A stretch of DNA of 64,000 bases, taken from assembly GCA_002243285.1 (NCBI GenBank), contig CP022585.1, positions 3,894,641 to 3,958,640 of the forward strand, in the 5' to 3' direction. A program made the position numbers and the translations under genes. The notes beneath the pieces are model-generated. The model searched no databases, was not told the DNA's origin, and was given only the letters and a program-made list of their open reading frames with translations. The stretch is from Candidatus Fluviicola riflensis (GTDB taxonomy: Bacteria; Bacteroidota; Bacteroidia; Flavobacteriales_D; Crocinitomicaceae). Below, one piece after another: positions 17,651 to 28,101 of the stretch (position 1 is its first letter; each line of letters opens with the position of its first letter).

Positions 17651-20167
17651 ATGGCAAAACAAAACAAGCCTGTTGGTCCTGTATTTACTGAAAAACAGCA
17701 CAAACGCGCAACAATCATCTACTGGCTCGGAGCAACGTTTCCGCTCTACTTTATCGCCTGCTTATTGCTTTTCCAATCGGAAGACGACCTTCCACCCGTG
17801 GAAATGCTTGATAATCCGCCGGAATTATTGGCTTCTGTGATCTATGCCGACGATGGTGAAACCGAGTTGGGCCGCTACTGGAAAATCAACCGGACAAGTG
17901 TGGAATACAAAGAGATTTCGTCGCATGTTACCGATGCATTGATTGCTACCGAAGATGAGCGTTTTCACGATCACTCAGGCTTTGATGTACGCGCTTTGAT
18001 GCGTGCCATTGGTGGTGCCGGTGGTTCCGGAGGAGCTTCTACCATCACACAACAGCTGGCCAAACAATTGTTTACCATTCAGATTCGCGAACGTGAAGAA
18101 ATGGCACGTGCCCAGGGAATTGAAATGAACGAAGCTCCAAGTGGCAAAATTGGCCGTATGTGGGGACGTTTGAACGAAAAAGCCCGCGAAAATATCATCG
18201 CCACCCGTTTGGAAAAACGCTTTACCAAAGAAGAAATCATCACTATGTACCTGAATCAGTTCGATTTCCTGTACAATGCCGTTGGAATTGCCAACGCAGC
18301 AAAGGTGTACTTCAATAAAAAACCCAAAGATCTTTCGAAAGATGAAGCTGCCATGCTGGTGGGAATGTGTAAAAATCCTACACAGTTCAATCCGTATACC
18401 TTCAAAATCAGGAACTATCGCCAGATAATTGCAGATAAAAAAGGCGTGGGACTTAACGCAGTAACCAAATCAGAAATTGCGGAAGCCCGCGCTGCTGACA
18501 GTATTCGTGCCGTAGGCCGAAGAAACCAGGTTTTACACCAATGGTGGAAAAATTCGGAAGAGGATAATAAAGCATTGCGTCAGAAACTGACCCGTGAAGA
18601 ATATGAAAAACTCTGCAAACTGCCGTTGGAAACCGATTACCAGATCGTGGATCACAAACGTGGGATCGCCCCTTATTTCCGCGAATCATTGCGCAGTGAA
18701 GTAACTGCTTTGCTTAGTCAAAAGAAAAAAGACGGTTCCCTGCGTTTCAAACGTGCCGACGGAATGCCATACGATATTTACCGCGATGGTTTGCGCATTT
18801 ACACTACTATCAACGCCGATATGCAGCAATATGCCGAAGCAGCAGTTGATGAACACCTGAGAGAAACATTACAGCCTCAATTCGACCGCAATAACAAAGG
18901 CGGAAAAAACTGGCCGTTCTCCAACAGATTGAACGATACCGATGTGAAGAACATCATGAGAAGTTCCATGAGACGTTCAGACCGCTATATCAATATGAAA
19001 GCAGCCGGTTTCTCAGAACAGGATATCACCAATACGTTCAATGCCCCTGCGCAAATGCGGATCTTTTCCTGGAAAGGTGAACGCGATACGATCATGACGC
19101 CAATGGATTCCATCCGTTACTACAAATCGTTTTTGCAAGCCGGTTTGATCTCTATCGAACCAAGCACCGGATTTGTGAAAGCATGGGTTGGTGGTACCAA
19201 TATCGATTATTTCGCCTACGACCACGTGCGTTTGGGTCGTCGCCAGGTTGGTTCAACCATCAAACCGTTTGTTTACGGTGCCGGAATTACTATGAATGTG
19301 GTAAAACCGGGAATGGTGATTCCGGATATAAACTATTGTGTGGATTTGTTTGACCCGAGCGGAAATCCTGACGGTCAGTGGTGTCCGAGAAATTCCGACG
19401 GAAGTGGCGCCGGTGGAACGGTTTCTATCAAAAAAGGATTGGCCTTGTCGAAAAACAACGTAGCCGTTTACATCATGTCGAAAATGGGCGCACAAGCCGG
19501 ACCGCAAACTGTGGCCAAACTGATGCGCAGCATGGATATCAACCTCAGCGACGCTGATGTTGTACCGGCCATGTGTCTTGGTTCAATGGACTTATCGCTC
19601 TACGAATTGGTTGGAGCACAAGCTACGTTTGTAAACAAAGGGATTTTCAACAAACCAACCTCAATTTTGCGCATCGAAGACCGTTCAGGAAACGTAATCT
19701 ACAGTGCTAAGTCTGTTTCCCGCGAAGCAATGAATGAAAATGTTGCTTACGCGGTGTTGAAAATGATGAAAGGTGTGGTTGAAGGCGGAACCGGAAGCCG
19801 TTTGCGTTATGCGACTGATTGGGGCGGTATTACCTATCCTACAGCCGGAAAAACGGGGACAACACAAAACAACTCCGACGGCTGGTTCATCGGGCTTACG
19901 CCAGATTTGGCAACCGGAGTTTGGGTTGGTGCCGAAGATCGCGGTGTGCGCTTCAAATCGACCGATCAGGGACAAGGAGCACGGGTCGCCATGCCGATTT
20001 ATGGTTATTACATGAATAAAGTGTACAAAGACCCTAAAATCGCACTCTCGACCACCGATTTTGATAAACCTTCGGGCTTCGACGACAGCATTTTTGATCT
20101 CACTGGAGAAGAGTGGCAACCCGCCGCCGATGAAGTAGAACCCGAGATTCCCGAAATAGTCATTTAG
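17651..20167 (+). CDS. Class A penicillin-binding protein (transglycosylase/transpeptidase)
   Basis: This 838-residue bifunctional peptidoglycan synthase is PBP1A-like. One N-terminal anchor helix (about 27-43) is followed by a GT51 domain with ATEDERFHDHSGFD (catalytic Glu, about 98) and GASTITQQLAKQLF (about 128). The transpeptidase domain has GSTIKPFVY (nucleophile Ser535), SKNN (about 600) and KTGTTQNNSDGWF (about 735). It is periplasmic and membrane-anchored, and acts in cell-wall synthesis. The last ~40 residues are acidic. It is followed 6 bases later by the CoA-transferase subunit gene, so the two may be co-transcribed although functionally unrelated. Confidence 0.93.
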   Translation: MAKQNKPVGPVFTEKQHKRATIIYWLGATFPLYFIACLLLFQSEDDLPPVEMLDNPPELLASVIYADDGETELGRYWKINRTSVEYKEISSHVTDALIATEDERFHDHSGFDVRALMRAIGGAGGSGGASTITQQLAKQLFTIQIREREEMARAQGIEMNEAPSGKIGRMWGRLNEKARENIIATRLEKRFTKEEIITMYLNQFDFLYNAVGIANAAKVYFNKKPKDLSKDEAAMLVGMCKNPTQFNPYTFKIRNYRQIIADKKGVGLNAVTKSEIAEARAADSIRAVGRRNQVLHQWWKNSEEDNKALRQKLTREEYEKLCKLPLETDYQIVDHKRGIAPYFRESLRSEVTALLSQKKKDGSLRFKRADGMPYDIYRDGLRIYTTINADMQQYAEAAVDEHLRETLQPQFDRNNKGGKNWPFSNRLNDTDVKNIMRSSMRRSDRYINMKAAGFSEQDITNTFNAPAQMRIFSWKGERDTIMTPMDSIRYYKSFLQAGLISIEPSTGFVKAWVGGTNIDYFAYDHVRLGRRQVGSTIKPFVYGAGITMNVVKPGMVIPDINYCVDLFDPSGNPDGQWCPRNSDGSGAGGTVSIKKGLALSKNNVAVYIMSKMGAQAGPQTVAKLMRSMDINLSDADVVPAMCLGSMDLSLYELVGAQATFVNKGIFNKPTSILRIEDRSGNVIYSAKSVSREAMNENVAYAVLKMMKGVVEGGTGSRLRYATDWGGITYPTAGKTGTTQNNSDGWFIGLTPDLATGVWVGAEDRGVRFKSTDQGQGARVAMPIYGYYMNKVYKDPKIALSTTDFDKPSGFDDSIFDLTGEEWQPAADEVEPEIPEIVI

Positions 20168-20173
20168 AAACAC

Positions 20174-20872
20174 ATGAACAAAGTAGTTAGTGGCGTAGAA
20201 GAAGCGCTTGTTGGAATTGAAGACGGAATGACCCTGATGGTGGGTGGATTCGGATTGTGCGGAATTCCTGAAAACTCAATCGGCCAGTTGGTGAAATTGG
20301 GAATCAAGAACCTTATCTGCATTTCCAACAACGCCGGAGTAGACGATTTTGGCCTTGGCCTTTTGTTGCAAAACAAGCAGGTACGCAAAATGATCTCTTC
20401 TTATGTAGGTGAAAACGACGAATTCGAACGCCAGATGCTTTCGGGTGAATTGGAAGTAGACCTTATTCCCCAGGGATCGCTGGCAGAACGCTGCCGTGCA
20501 GGCGGAGCAGGAATCCCGGCATTTTTTACTCCGGCAGGTTTCGGTACCGAAGTCGCCGAAGGAAAAGAAGTGCGCATTTTCAACGGCAAACCGCATATCC
20601 TGGAAAGTGCTCTTACAGCAGATTTTGCTATCGTAAAAGCTTGGAAAGGTGATACGGAAGGTAACCTGGTGTTCAAAGCTACGGCACGCAATTTTAACCC
20701 AATGATGGCTATGGCCGGAAAAATTACCATTGCAGAAGTAGAAGAACTGGTTCCTGCAGGTGAATTGGATCCTAATTTTATCCACACACCGGGAATTTTC
20801 GTGCAGCGCATTTTCAAAGGTTCAACATTTGAAAAACGCATCGAGCAACGCACCGTTCAACAGCGTACCTAA
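20174..20872 (+). CDS. scoA: 3-oxoacid CoA-transferase subunit A
   Basis: This 232-residue alpha subunit of a class I CoA-transferase (succinyl-CoA:3-oxoacid type) begins [36 protein letters not shown], the conserved CoA-binding N-terminus ([10 protein letters not shown]). [23 protein letters not shown] (about 112-134, split: [14 protein letters not shown]) and [17 protein letters not shown] follow. It should form a heterodimer with ScoB, encoded 1.8 kb downstream. The two genes are normally adjacent and overlapping; here a membrane glycosyltransferase gene lies between them, all on the same strand with only 1-9 base gaps. Confidence 0.93.
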   Translation: MNKVVSGVEEALVGIEDGMTLMVGGFGLCGIPENSIGQLVKLGIKNLICISNNAGVDDFGLGLLLQNKQVRKMISSYVGENDEFERQMLSGELEVDLIPQGSLAERCRAGGAGIPAFFTPAGFGTEVAEGKEVRIFNGKPHILESALTADFAIVKAWKGDTEGNLVFKATARNFNPMMAMAGKITIAEVEELVPAGELDPNFIHTPGIFVQRIFKGSTFEKRIEQRTVQQRT

Positions 20873-20873
20873 T

Positions 20874-22661
20874 ATGTCTTTTTTGCGGAAGGCAGTCCGG
20901 TCACAAACGGTTTATCTGTGGTTGGCCGGCGGTTTACTGACCATATATGCGCTATTGCGCGCCTGGTTTGTAGCTCCGCTTCATGACGAAAACGCGACAT
21001 TTTACCATTTCATTGAAACGGGTGCCATTTGGGGCAAAGGTTCATTGCTCGACGCCAACAATCATTTACTCAACAGCTACCTGGGCCGGTTTTCCTACAA
21101 CCTGTTTGGTGAAAACTATTTCCTGTTTCGTTTACCAACTGCACTCAGTACAGCACTTTATTTTTGGGTTGTCTGGAAATTGACTTCCTCTTTCGCGGCA
21201 AACTGGCAACGCTGGCTGGTAACCCTTGCCATTGTTTGCATTCCGTTTGTATTCGATTATTTTTCCTACACCCGCGGTTACGGTCTGGCACTCTGTTTCT
21301 TTTGCTGTGCACTTTACTTCCTTCAACACTGGCTGCTCACTTCCAATTATCGTTTGTTGGTTGGGCTCACGATCTGTTTAGTGCTTTCAATCTTCGCCAA
21401 CCTGACGTTCCTAATCAGCGCTTTACTGGTGATGGGTTACGTGATCGGTTACACAATCATTCACTTCAGGTTACTTGATCGTTGGAAGATTTTTTGGTTG
21501 TTGACAGCTTTACTCCTCTTTGTTTTTGGACTAAAACCGCTCTTGGGCTTCAGTTTCGAATTGCGCGATGCCGGAGCGTTATATTACGGTAGTTTAGACG
21601 GATTTTGGCCCGTCACCGGAAAAACCTTGTGCCGTTATGTGATTTTCTACGATGCCGACTGGCTCAAAGGGGCAATCGGAATTGGCGCAGTGTTGATTGG
21701 TTTATTGGTATTGATCTTATTGCAACATCACCGGTTCAAACCCTTTTTACAACGCACGGAAGCCTGGGGAAGTTACCTGTTGATAGGAAACGTAGTGAGT
21801 ATTCTGTTCCTGGCGAAAGTGATGCATATCAATTATCCGGAAGACCGGGCAGCGATGTATTTTATTCCGTTGGTGCTGCTGGTTATAGGGGCGGTTTTGG
21901 GACAATTCAACAAACTCAGATGGTTATTGTTGGTCTTGCTGTTTTTCCCGATCACTTTTATCTGGCAACTCAACCTGCGCACCTCTGTTTTTACACCCGA
22001 CCAGCGCATGAGTTTGGCATTCTACCAAAAAGTGCGGAGCAATTTATTGTCTTCAGACCACTTATGTGTAGATCCCATTCAGCAGCTCAACTGGGCGCAT
22101 TTCGAGCGAAAGTATCAGGATCAACCGCATTTTGGTGTTGCCGAACGAACCTTCGGGGATGAGTACGACGTGATCATTTCCAACAAAATCTTTCCAATTA
22201 CAAAAGCTTTCAAACGCAAGTACAAAATACTGGCTTTTGATCCGGACAACGGAGTGATTGCCTACCGGAAACGAGATCGGAGAACTTATTTCTCAGAAAC
22301 AATCGAAATACCGAAATACAAGGGTCGCTATGAATTCATTGACTTAATGAAAATACCCGACACCAAAATGCTAACGGGCTATTCCTTTTTACTCAATATT
22401 GCGGGAGATATTACCATCGATACCTGTTACCGCGATTTACAATTGGTGGTTGCAACAGCCGATAGTAGCGGACAAACGGTAGTACTTCACAGTTTTAACC
22501 TGCGCTGGTATTTCGGTGAAAAAAAACGCCGGTTCAGGTATCATTTTCCCTATACCCGAATGCCTTTGACAGCATCGGAAACGGAATTGAAAGTGTATAT
22601 TTGGAATCCTGAAAGACGGTTCGTTACAAACCGAGCATGTTCTATTACGTTCAACAAATAA
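20874..22661 (+). CDS. GT-C-type membrane glycosyltransferase-like protein, between scoA and scoB
   Basis: The start is the ATG at 20874, one base after the scoA stop; an apparent longer frame from 20760 merely overlaps scoA. The product has 595 residues with about 10-12 transmembrane helices in the N-terminal two thirds. The first external loop carries HDENATFYHFIETG, an acidic pair as in the catalytic loop of GT39/ArnT-like GT-C enzymes, and NSYLGRFSYNLFGENYFLFRLPTALS fits their second conserved region (shortened: FLFRLPTALS). The C-terminal ~200 residues are soluble and beta-rich. It probably transfers a lipid-linked sugar at the membrane; acceptor unknown. A similar GT-C-like gene lies at 23367. 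Confidence 0.7.
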   Translation: MSFLRKAVRSQTVYLWLAGGLLTIYALLRAWFVAPLHDENATFYHFIETGAIWGKGSLLDANNHLLNSYLGRFSYNLFGENYFLFRLPTALSTALYFWVVWKLTSSFAANWQRWLVTLAIVCIPFVFDYFSYTRGYGLALCFFCCALYFLQHWLLTSNYRLLVGLTICLVLSIFANLTFLISALLVMGYVIGYTIIHFRLLDRWKIFWLLTALLLFVFGLKPLLGFSFELRDAGALYYGSLDGFWPVTGKTLCRYVIFYDADWLKGAIGIGAVLIGLLVLILLQHHRFKPFLQRTEAWGSYLLIGNVVSILFLAKVMHINYPEDRAAMYFIPLVLLVIGAVLGQFNKLRWLLLVLLFFPITFIWQLNLRTSVFTPDQRMSLAFYQKVRSNLLSSDHLCVDPIQQLNWAHFERKYQDQPHFGVAERTFGDEYDVIISNKIFPITKAFKRKYKILAFDPDNGVIAYRKRDRRTYFSETIEIPKYKGRYEFIDLMKIPDTKMLTGYSFLLNIAGDITIDTCYRDLQLVVATADSSGQTVVLHSFNLRWYFGEKKRRFRYHFPYTRMPLTASETELKVYIWNPERRFVTNRACSITFNK

Positions 22662-22670
22662 ACAAAAGTT

Positions 22671-23327
22671 ATGGCACTCGATAAAACCGGAATTGCGAAA
22701 CGCATTGCACAAGAATTGAGAGACGGATGGTATGTCAACCTCGGAATTGGTATTCCTACATTGGTGGCCAATTATATTCCCGAAGGAATTGAAGTGGAAT
22801 TCCAGTCAGAAAACGGCATTCTGGGCATGGGGCCTTTTCCGTTTGAAGGTGAAGAAGATGCTGATCTGATCAACGCCGGAAAACAAACCATCACCGCCCG
22901 AAAAGGAGCTGCTTTCTTCGATTCTGCAATGTCATTTGCGATGATTCGCGGACAACACGTGCAATTGACCGTACTTGGTGCCATGGAAGTTTCACAAAAC
23001 GGTGACATTGCCAACTGGAAAATTCCGGGTAAAATGGTAAAAGGAATGGGCGGAGCTATGGATTTGGTCGCTTCTGCTGAAAACATCATTGTCGCCATGA
23101 TGCACTCCAACAAAGCTGGTGAATCGAAAATACTGAAAGCGTGTACGTTACCGCTTACAGGTGTTGGTTGCGTGAAAAAAGTAGTGACCGAATTGGCAGT
23201 GCTGGAAATCAAAGACAATAAATTTCACCTCATCGAGCGTGCGCCTGGCGTAAGCGTTGAAGAAATCATTTCCAAAACCGAAGGCGATTTAGTGGTACCG
23301 GATGTTGTGCCAGAAATGCAATTGTAA
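22671..23327 (+). CDS. scoB: 3-oxoacid CoA-transferase subunit B
   Basis: This 218-residue beta subunit carries the catalytic Glu47 in [14 protein letters not shown], which forms the glutamyl-CoA thioester. Other signatures are [17 protein letters not shown] (about 21) and [19 protein letters not shown] (about 102-120). With ScoA it activates acetoacetate by CoA transfer from succinyl-CoA. It starts 9 bases after the intervening glycosyltransferase gene. Confidence 0.94.
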   Translation: MALDKTGIAKRIAQELRDGWYVNLGIGIPTLVANYIPEGIEVEFQSENGILGMGPFPFEGEEDADLINAGKQTITARKGAAFFDSAMSFAMIRGQHVQLTVLGAMEVSQNGDIANWKIPGKMVKGMGGAMDLVASAENIIVAMMHSNKAGESKILKACTLPLTGVGCVKKVVTELAVLEIKDNKFHLIERAPGVSVEEIISKTEGDLVVPDVVPEMQL

Positions 23328-23366
23328 TCGTATTTTAGCGTTATAACCTGAGTTCGACTACAACTT

Positions 23367-24788
23367 ATGATAAAAACAACAGCTTCCGTTCTGTTTAAAT
23401 ATGCCGGTTTGATAGCCGCATTGGTTTACCTGATCGCCATGAATCTGGTTAATCAATTACCATTGGATGCCGGTGACGGAATCGTGCATTATTCCATTGC
23501 CAAAGCTTCGTGGAGTGAACACACATTATTCCTCGACCATTGGGGAAAACCACTTTTTACACTGCTTTCTTCGGGTTTTGCCCAAATCAGTTTCAAATGG
23601 CATATTGGTTTTAACATCCTGATATACGGGTTAACCTGTTTGGCAGCTTTCCGCTTGTTCAAACAACTAGATGTCGCAAAAGCCTACTATTTTTTCTTTC
23701 CGCTGCTGCTGATCTGCGTACCTGATTACGTGAATTGTGTACTGGCAGGAATGACCGAAACGCTCTTTGGATTGTTATTAACCGTTGCCATTCTGCTCGC
23801 ATTTCAACAACGTTGGATGCTCTTTGCACTCGTGGTTTCACTGGCACCATTTGCGCGTAGCGAAGGCATGCTCGTGGTTGTAGCAGCGCTTTTCTTATTA
23901 TTGATAGTTCAGCAATGGAAAAGCATTCCCTTGTTGTTTACCGGATTTATCATTTACGGAATTGTCGGATTCCTGCTCATCGATTCGTTTTGGTGGTATT
24001 TTGAAAACAATCCGTATCCTGAAAAAAGCATTTACGGTTCCGGGCCATGGTTTCATTACCTCGACACCTGGAAAAATCATTTCGGGCTCATCAGCTTATG
24101 TTTGCTGCCAATCGGTTTGTTTGGTTTAATGGTATTGCGTGCAAAGAAACTGGTACCGAATTTCACCTGGATCGTTCTTTTCGGTTTGGGAATCTGGCTG
24201 GGAATTATCGTGATCCACAGTTATTTCTGGGCTTACGGATTGCGCGGATCTGCCGGATTGACCCGCATTGCCACCTTAGGTTTACCGGTTGCGTTGGTAT
24301 TCATCCTGATCGGTTGTCATTTTGTGACCAAAGAACTCAACACGATTCCGCATCTATTCGGCGGGTTGATCATTACGTTGTTATGCGTAAAAGAAATCCG
24401 CGAGTTGCCCTATCCGCTGCACGCGAATGCATTTGAGGAAATCCTGATCCAATCGGCTGATTACATAGGTGAAGAGTACCCTGAAGGCGACATTTATTAT
24501 TACCATCCGCTGATTGCCTGGCGCATGAATGTGGGCATCAAAGACAATCCATCACGCTTGAAACAAATGTGCTTTTCGAATGATCCGAATATGGCGGATC
24601 AATTAAAACCAGGAACGATCATCGTTCGCGATCCGCAATTCGGGCCGGTAGAACACGGTTTGAATCAGCCTACGATGGACGTTTTGGATAAAAAACTGAT
24701 TCGGGTAAAAACATTTAAAGCCACAGCGCCTTACGAAGTTTACACCGGCGAACCGGTTGAAGTAGTGATCTATCGCGTAGCACCTTGA
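23367..24788 (+). CDS. Multi-pass membrane protein, GT-C glycosyltransferase-like
   Basis: The protein is 473 residues with about 10 predicted membrane helices and a soluble C-terminal tail (from about residue 350). After the first helix comes LPLDAGDGIVHYSIAKASWSEH, and DHWGKPLFTLLSSGFAQ resembles the second loop of GT39/GT87-like enzymes, where Asp residues bind the lipid-linked sugar. I assign only the fold-level class. It starts 39 bases after scoB and heads a group of surface-glycan genes (GT2, MBOAT, AlgX-like) running to 28.1 kb. Confidence 0.6.
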   Translation: MIKTTASVLFKYAGLIAALVYLIAMNLVNQLPLDAGDGIVHYSIAKASWSEHTLFLDHWGKPLFTLLSSGFAQISFKWHIGFNILIYGLTCLAAFRLFKQLDVAKAYYFFFPLLLICVPDYVNCVLAGMTETLFGLLLTVAILLAFQQRWMLFALVVSLAPFARSEGMLVVVAALFLLLIVQQWKSIPLLFTGFIIYGIVGFLLIDSFWWYFENNPYPEKSIYGSGPWFHYLDTWKNHFGLISLCLLPIGLFGLMVLRAKKLVPNFTWIVLFGLGIWLGIIVIHSYFWAYGLRGSAGLTRIATLGLPVALVFILIGCHFVTKELNTIPHLFGGLIITLLCVKEIRELPYPLHANAFEEILIQSADYIGEEYPEGDIYYYHPLIAWRMNVGIKDNPSRLKQMCFSNDPNMADQLKPGTIIVRDPQFGPVEHGLNQPTMDVLDKKLIRVKTFKATAPYEVYTGEPVEVVIYRVAP

Positions 24789-24877
24789 TTTACGCCTTGA
24801 AATACACGCTAAACAAATTAAAATCTGCATCTTTGGTGCCCGAATAGCCGAATAATTGTGGCAAATACAACGGAAAA

Positions 24878-25594
24878 ATGATTAGTAAACTCTCCATATT
24901 GATTCCCGCTTACAACGAGGGGCCTACCATTCACCTCATTCTCAATAAAGTCAACGCCGTAGAATTACCCCACGGTATTGAAAAGGAAATTGTGATCGTG
25001 AACGATTGTTCGAAAGACAATACGGTTGAAAAAGTCGAGGAATTTATGGCTGCCCATCCGGAAATGAACATCCGTTTCTTTTCGCAGCCGGTAAATATGG
25101 GTAAAGGAGCTGCTATTAATCGCGCTATCCAGGAATGTACCGGCGATTACCTGATTGTTCAGGATGCTGATTTGGAGTACGATCCGGAAGAATACAACCT
25201 GTTGCTGAAACCGGTATTCGTAGACAACGCAGATGTGGTTTACGGTTCGCGTTTCATGGGACACCATCCGCACCGTATTTTGTTTTACTGGCATTCAATC
25301 GGAAACAAATTCCTAACACGTTTGTCAAACATGATGACCAACCTGAACCTCTCAGATATGGAAACGTGTTACAAGCTCATTCGATCAGATATTGCCAAGA
25401 AAATCAACATCAAAGAACGTCGTTTCGGTATTGAACCCGAAATCACCGCCAAACTTGCGCGTATGAAACCCATTCGCATTTACGAGGTCGGTATTTCCTA
25501 CTACGGAAGAACATACGAAGAAGGCAAGAAGATTGGTTGGAAAGATGGTTTCAGAGCCATTTTCTGCATTTTCAAATACCGCTTTTTCAACTAA
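24878..25594 (+). CDS. Family 2 glycosyltransferase, dolichyl-phosphate-mannose-synthase-like
   Basis: This 238-residue GT-A fold enzyme begins [22 protein letters not shown] and has [11 protein letters not shown] (about 46), [13 protein letters not shown] (about 73), and the DxD-like metal motif [13 protein letters not shown] (about 93). [13 protein letters not shown] (about 160) and [12 protein letters not shown] are also typical of polyprenyl-phosphate sugar transferases. No membrane helix is seen, so it should act at the cytosolic face of the inner membrane, possibly making a lipid-linked sugar donor for the neighbouring GT-C proteins. Confidence 0.9.
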   Translation: MISKLSILIPAYNEGPTIHLILNKVNAVELPHGIEKEIVIVNDCSKDNTVEKVEEFMAAHPEMNIRFFSQPVNMGKGAAINRAIQECTGDYLIVQDADLEYDPEEYNLLLKPVFVDNADVVYGSRFMGHHPHRILFYWHSIGNKFLTRLSNMMTNLNLSDMETCYKLIRSDIAKKINIKERRFGIEPEITAKLARMKPIRIYEVGISYYGRTYEEGKKIGWKDGFRAIFCIFKYRFFN

Positions 25595-25597
25595 GCC

Positions 25598-26998
25598 GTG
25601 CTTTTCGCAAGCGGTTTCTTTTTAGTCTGGTTTCTACCGCTGCTGATCGTTGCCTATTGGCTCGTTCCGAATTATCTACGTAATTCCTTATTGCTGCTGG
25701 CAAGCATTGCTTTTTATGCCTGGGGTGAACCGCTTTTCGTATTCCTGATGCTGGGCCTCACGCTCATCAATTTTGCCGTTGTTCGGCGCATGGATGGAGC
25801 GCTGAAGCGGAAAACGTGGCTGGTCATTTACTTGATCATCAACTTAGGGTTTTTAGCCGTTTTCAAATACGGATATTTTCTCATTGATAACCTGCAACAG
25901 GCTATTGGTGTGCATTTGCTTGACATCCCGAAAAAAGTCACCTTGCCGCTCGGTATTTCGTTCTACGCGTTTCACGCCATTACCTATGGAGTGGATGTTT
26001 ACCGGAGGAAATTCACCGCGCTGCGCAACATCGAAACATTTTCATTGTACCTGTTTTTGTTTCCGCACCAAATTGCCGGGCCCATTGTCAATTACCAAAG
26101 CATTGCTGCCGAACTGAAAACACGCTTGTTCAACGCTGATCAGATCATTAAAGGCATGTACCGTTTTACGATTGGTTTGGCGAAAAAAGTACTGCTTTCA
26201 AACGGACTTATTTTACTACTTGAAACCATCAATACGCAGCAAACACTAAACGATTCAGCAACATTAGCCTGGCTGGAAGCAATTGTTTATGCGTTCCATA
26301 TTTACTTTGATTTTTCGGGTTATTCGGATATGGCCATTGGCTTGGGACAGGTCTTTGGCTTTCATTTCCCCGAAAACTTCAATAAACCATATACAGCCCG
26401 TAGCATCACCGAATTCTGGCAGCGCTGGCACAAAAGCCTTGGTTATTTCATGAAACACTACCTCTACATTCCGCTTGGCGGCAACAAAGGAAGTGCACAG
26501 CGAACGTACATCAACCTGGTCATTGTGTTTTTCCTGAGCGGATTGTGGCACGGCGCCGCGTGGAATTTTATTTTCTGGGGATTGTTTCACGGTTGCTGGC
26601 TGGTAATTGAGCGCTTGTTTCTGGGGAAAGTCCTACAAAAAGTTTCTGTTCTTGCTGTTTTCTGGACGTTTTTCGTGGTCGTTAACGGTTGGGTGCTTTT
26701 TCATGAAAACTCGCTTTCAGATTCCCTGCACGCTTTTCAAATCATGTGGAGTTTTGACTTCGAAGCGCTTCCAATTGTGCGCGATTTTACCTATTTCACG
26801 ATTCTATTCTGCAGCTGCATTGTTCTGATTGTACTGGAAAATCTCTCCGTTGCAAACCGACTTGCACAATCCTGGAGAACCACCGAAACTGCTACGATGC
26901 AATATGTTCGTTTCGGCTGGATGAGCCTGTTATACGTTTGTTGTTTCGCTTATATCATCGCCGGTAGTTACAGTCCGTTCATCTATTTTAATTTCTGA
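25598..26998 (+). CDS. MBOAT family O-acyltransferase (AlgI-like)
   Basis: This 466-residue protein has about 10-12 membrane helices. The MBOAT hallmark LSGLWHGAAWNFIFWGLFHG (around residues 307-326, catalytic His in LWHG) and FPHQIAGPIVNY (about 152) are present. It transfers an acyl, usually acetyl, group across the membrane to an extracellular polysaccharide. The start is GTG at 25598, three bases after the GT2 stop; no upstream ATG is possible. Its stop overlaps the start of the AlgX-like gene (TGATG), pairing the membrane acyl carrier with a periplasmic acetyltransferase as in alginate O-acetylation systems. Confidence 0.92.
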   Translation: MLFASGFFLVWFLPLLIVAYWLVPNYLRNSLLLLASIAFYAWGEPLFVFLMLGLTLINFAVVRRMDGALKRKTWLVIYLIINLGFLAVFKYGYFLIDNLQQAIGVHLLDIPKKVTLPLGISFYAFHAITYGVDVYRRKFTALRNIETFSLYLFLFPHQIAGPIVNYQSIAAELKTRLFNADQIIKGMYRFTIGLAKKVLLSNGLILLLETINTQQTLNDSATLAWLEAIVYAFHIYFDFSGYSDMAIGLGQVFGFHFPENFNKPYTARSITEFWQRWHKSLGYFMKHYLYIPLGGNKGSAQRTYINLVIVFFLSGLWHGAAWNFIFWGLFHGCWLVIERLFLGKVLQKVSVLAVFWTFFVVVNGWVLFHENSLSDSLHAFQIMWSFDFEALPIVRDFTYFTILFCSCIVLIVLENLSVANRLAQSWRTTETATMQYVRFGWMSLLYVCCFAYIIAGSYSPFIYFNF

Positions 26999-28098
26999 TG
27001 AAAAAGAAGCGCTCCACATATCTCGCCGTCATATTGGTTCTTGGGTTATTGTTCCCGATGATCCAGCAGGTCACGAAGTTGGTGTATGTACGGCCGTTGA
27101 GCGGAAAACTTCCTGTCGATTCTACCCAAGTCAGCAATTCCTGGTGGAACGGTGATTTACAAAAGCAACTGGAAACCTATGCCAGCGATTCTTCGGCCTT
27201 GCACCCGGCATGTGTTCGTTTGCGCAACCAGTTGGAGTTTTCGCTGTTCGACAAACTCAACGCACAGGATATTTATGAGTCCAACGGAATTTTTTACCGC
27301 TATTCGCATGCTACTTATAACGAAGAACATGCATTTGTAGGTATGGAAAAAATCCACCGGCAGGTAAAACGACTGGCTGAGTTCAACAAACAATGGCAGC
27401 GCGAAGGAAAACGCGTTTATGTGGTTATCACCTCTTCGAAATTGCATTATTACCGTGACCAATTGCCTGAATGGAACAAGACCAATTCGCGCAACACGAA
27501 TTACATACAGTACAAAAAAGCATTGCTGGCCGCAGGTATTGATGTATTGGACGCCGATTCCTGGTTTTTGGAACGGAAACGAAAAGACGGTATTCCGACC
27601 ATGTCCAAAGGTGGTGTCCACTGGACATTGTACGGCGGTGCACTGGCGATTGATTCATTGATCAAACGCTATAACAGCGATCAAAAAACCGATTATCAAC
27701 AGGTAAAAATGGCTTTTGAACCGAGCGATAAAATTTACCCGGAAGATGTTGACGCCGTGAATCTCTGCAATTTGCTGTATCCACCACAGGAAACAGGATT
27801 GAAATTGATCCATTTTCCAGCACCTGAACATCCAAAACAACGGTTACGGCCTGTAGTGATCAGTGACAGTTATTTTAACGTGATTGCCTGGACGCCTTTG
27901 CACGCGCAGGTTCTGGATCCTGAAACACCGTTTTATTATTATTACCAGACGCGTTTCACGGCAGCCGATCCGGTCGGGAAAAAATTCACCAAACAACAGG
28001 TCAAGTCCGATATTTCATCAGCAGATTGTATTATTATCATCACGGATATCCAAAACCTGGAACAATTCGGGTTTGGGTTTATTGAAAATGTTGAATAA
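26998..28098 (+). CDS. AlgX/AlgJ-like (DHHW/SGNH) polysaccharide O-acetyltransferase partner
   Basis: The protein is 366 residues with an N-terminal signal anchor (KKKRSTYLAVILVLGLLFPM). Conserved pieces of the AlgX/AlgJ/DHHW family are visible: IYESNGIFYRYSHATYNE, YVVITSSKLHYYRDQLPEW (about 140), GGVHWTLYGGALAIDSL (about 204) and VISDSYFNVIAW (about 288), giving Ser and His candidates for the active site. It would act in the periplasm, taking acetyl groups delivered by the MBOAT protein encoded immediately upstream (4-base overlap). The glycan is unknown, as no full biosynthetic cluster is present. Confidence 0.8.
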   Translation: MKKKRSTYLAVILVLGLLFPMIQQVTKLVYVRPLSGKLPVDSTQVSNSWWNGDLQKQLETYASDSSALHPACVRLRNQLEFSLFDKLNAQDIYESNGIFYRYSHATYNEEHAFVGMEKIHRQVKRLAEFNKQWQREGKRVYVVITSSKLHYYRDQLPEWNKTNSRNTNYIQYKKALLAAGIDVLDADSWFLERKRKDGIPTMSKGGVHWTLYGGALAIDSLIKRYNSDQKTDYQQVKMAFEPSDKIYPEDVDAVNLCNLLYPPQETGLKLIHFPAPEHPKQRLRPVVISDSYFNVIAWTPLHAQVLDPETPFYYYYQTRFTAADPVGKKFTKQQVKSDISSADCIIIITDIQNLEQFGFGFIENVE

Positions 28099-28101
28099 AA
28101 A

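Noticed and set aside
20760..20873. Longer start for the glycosyltransferase gene overlapping scoA
   Set aside because: The 38 extra residues are read out of frame from the conserved scoA 3' end; the ATG at 20874 gives a normal positively charged N-terminus before the first helix.
21605..22162. 185-codon plus-strand ORF inside the glycosyltransferase gene
   Set aside because: It is an alternative frame of a well-supported membrane protein gene, with no domain or start context.
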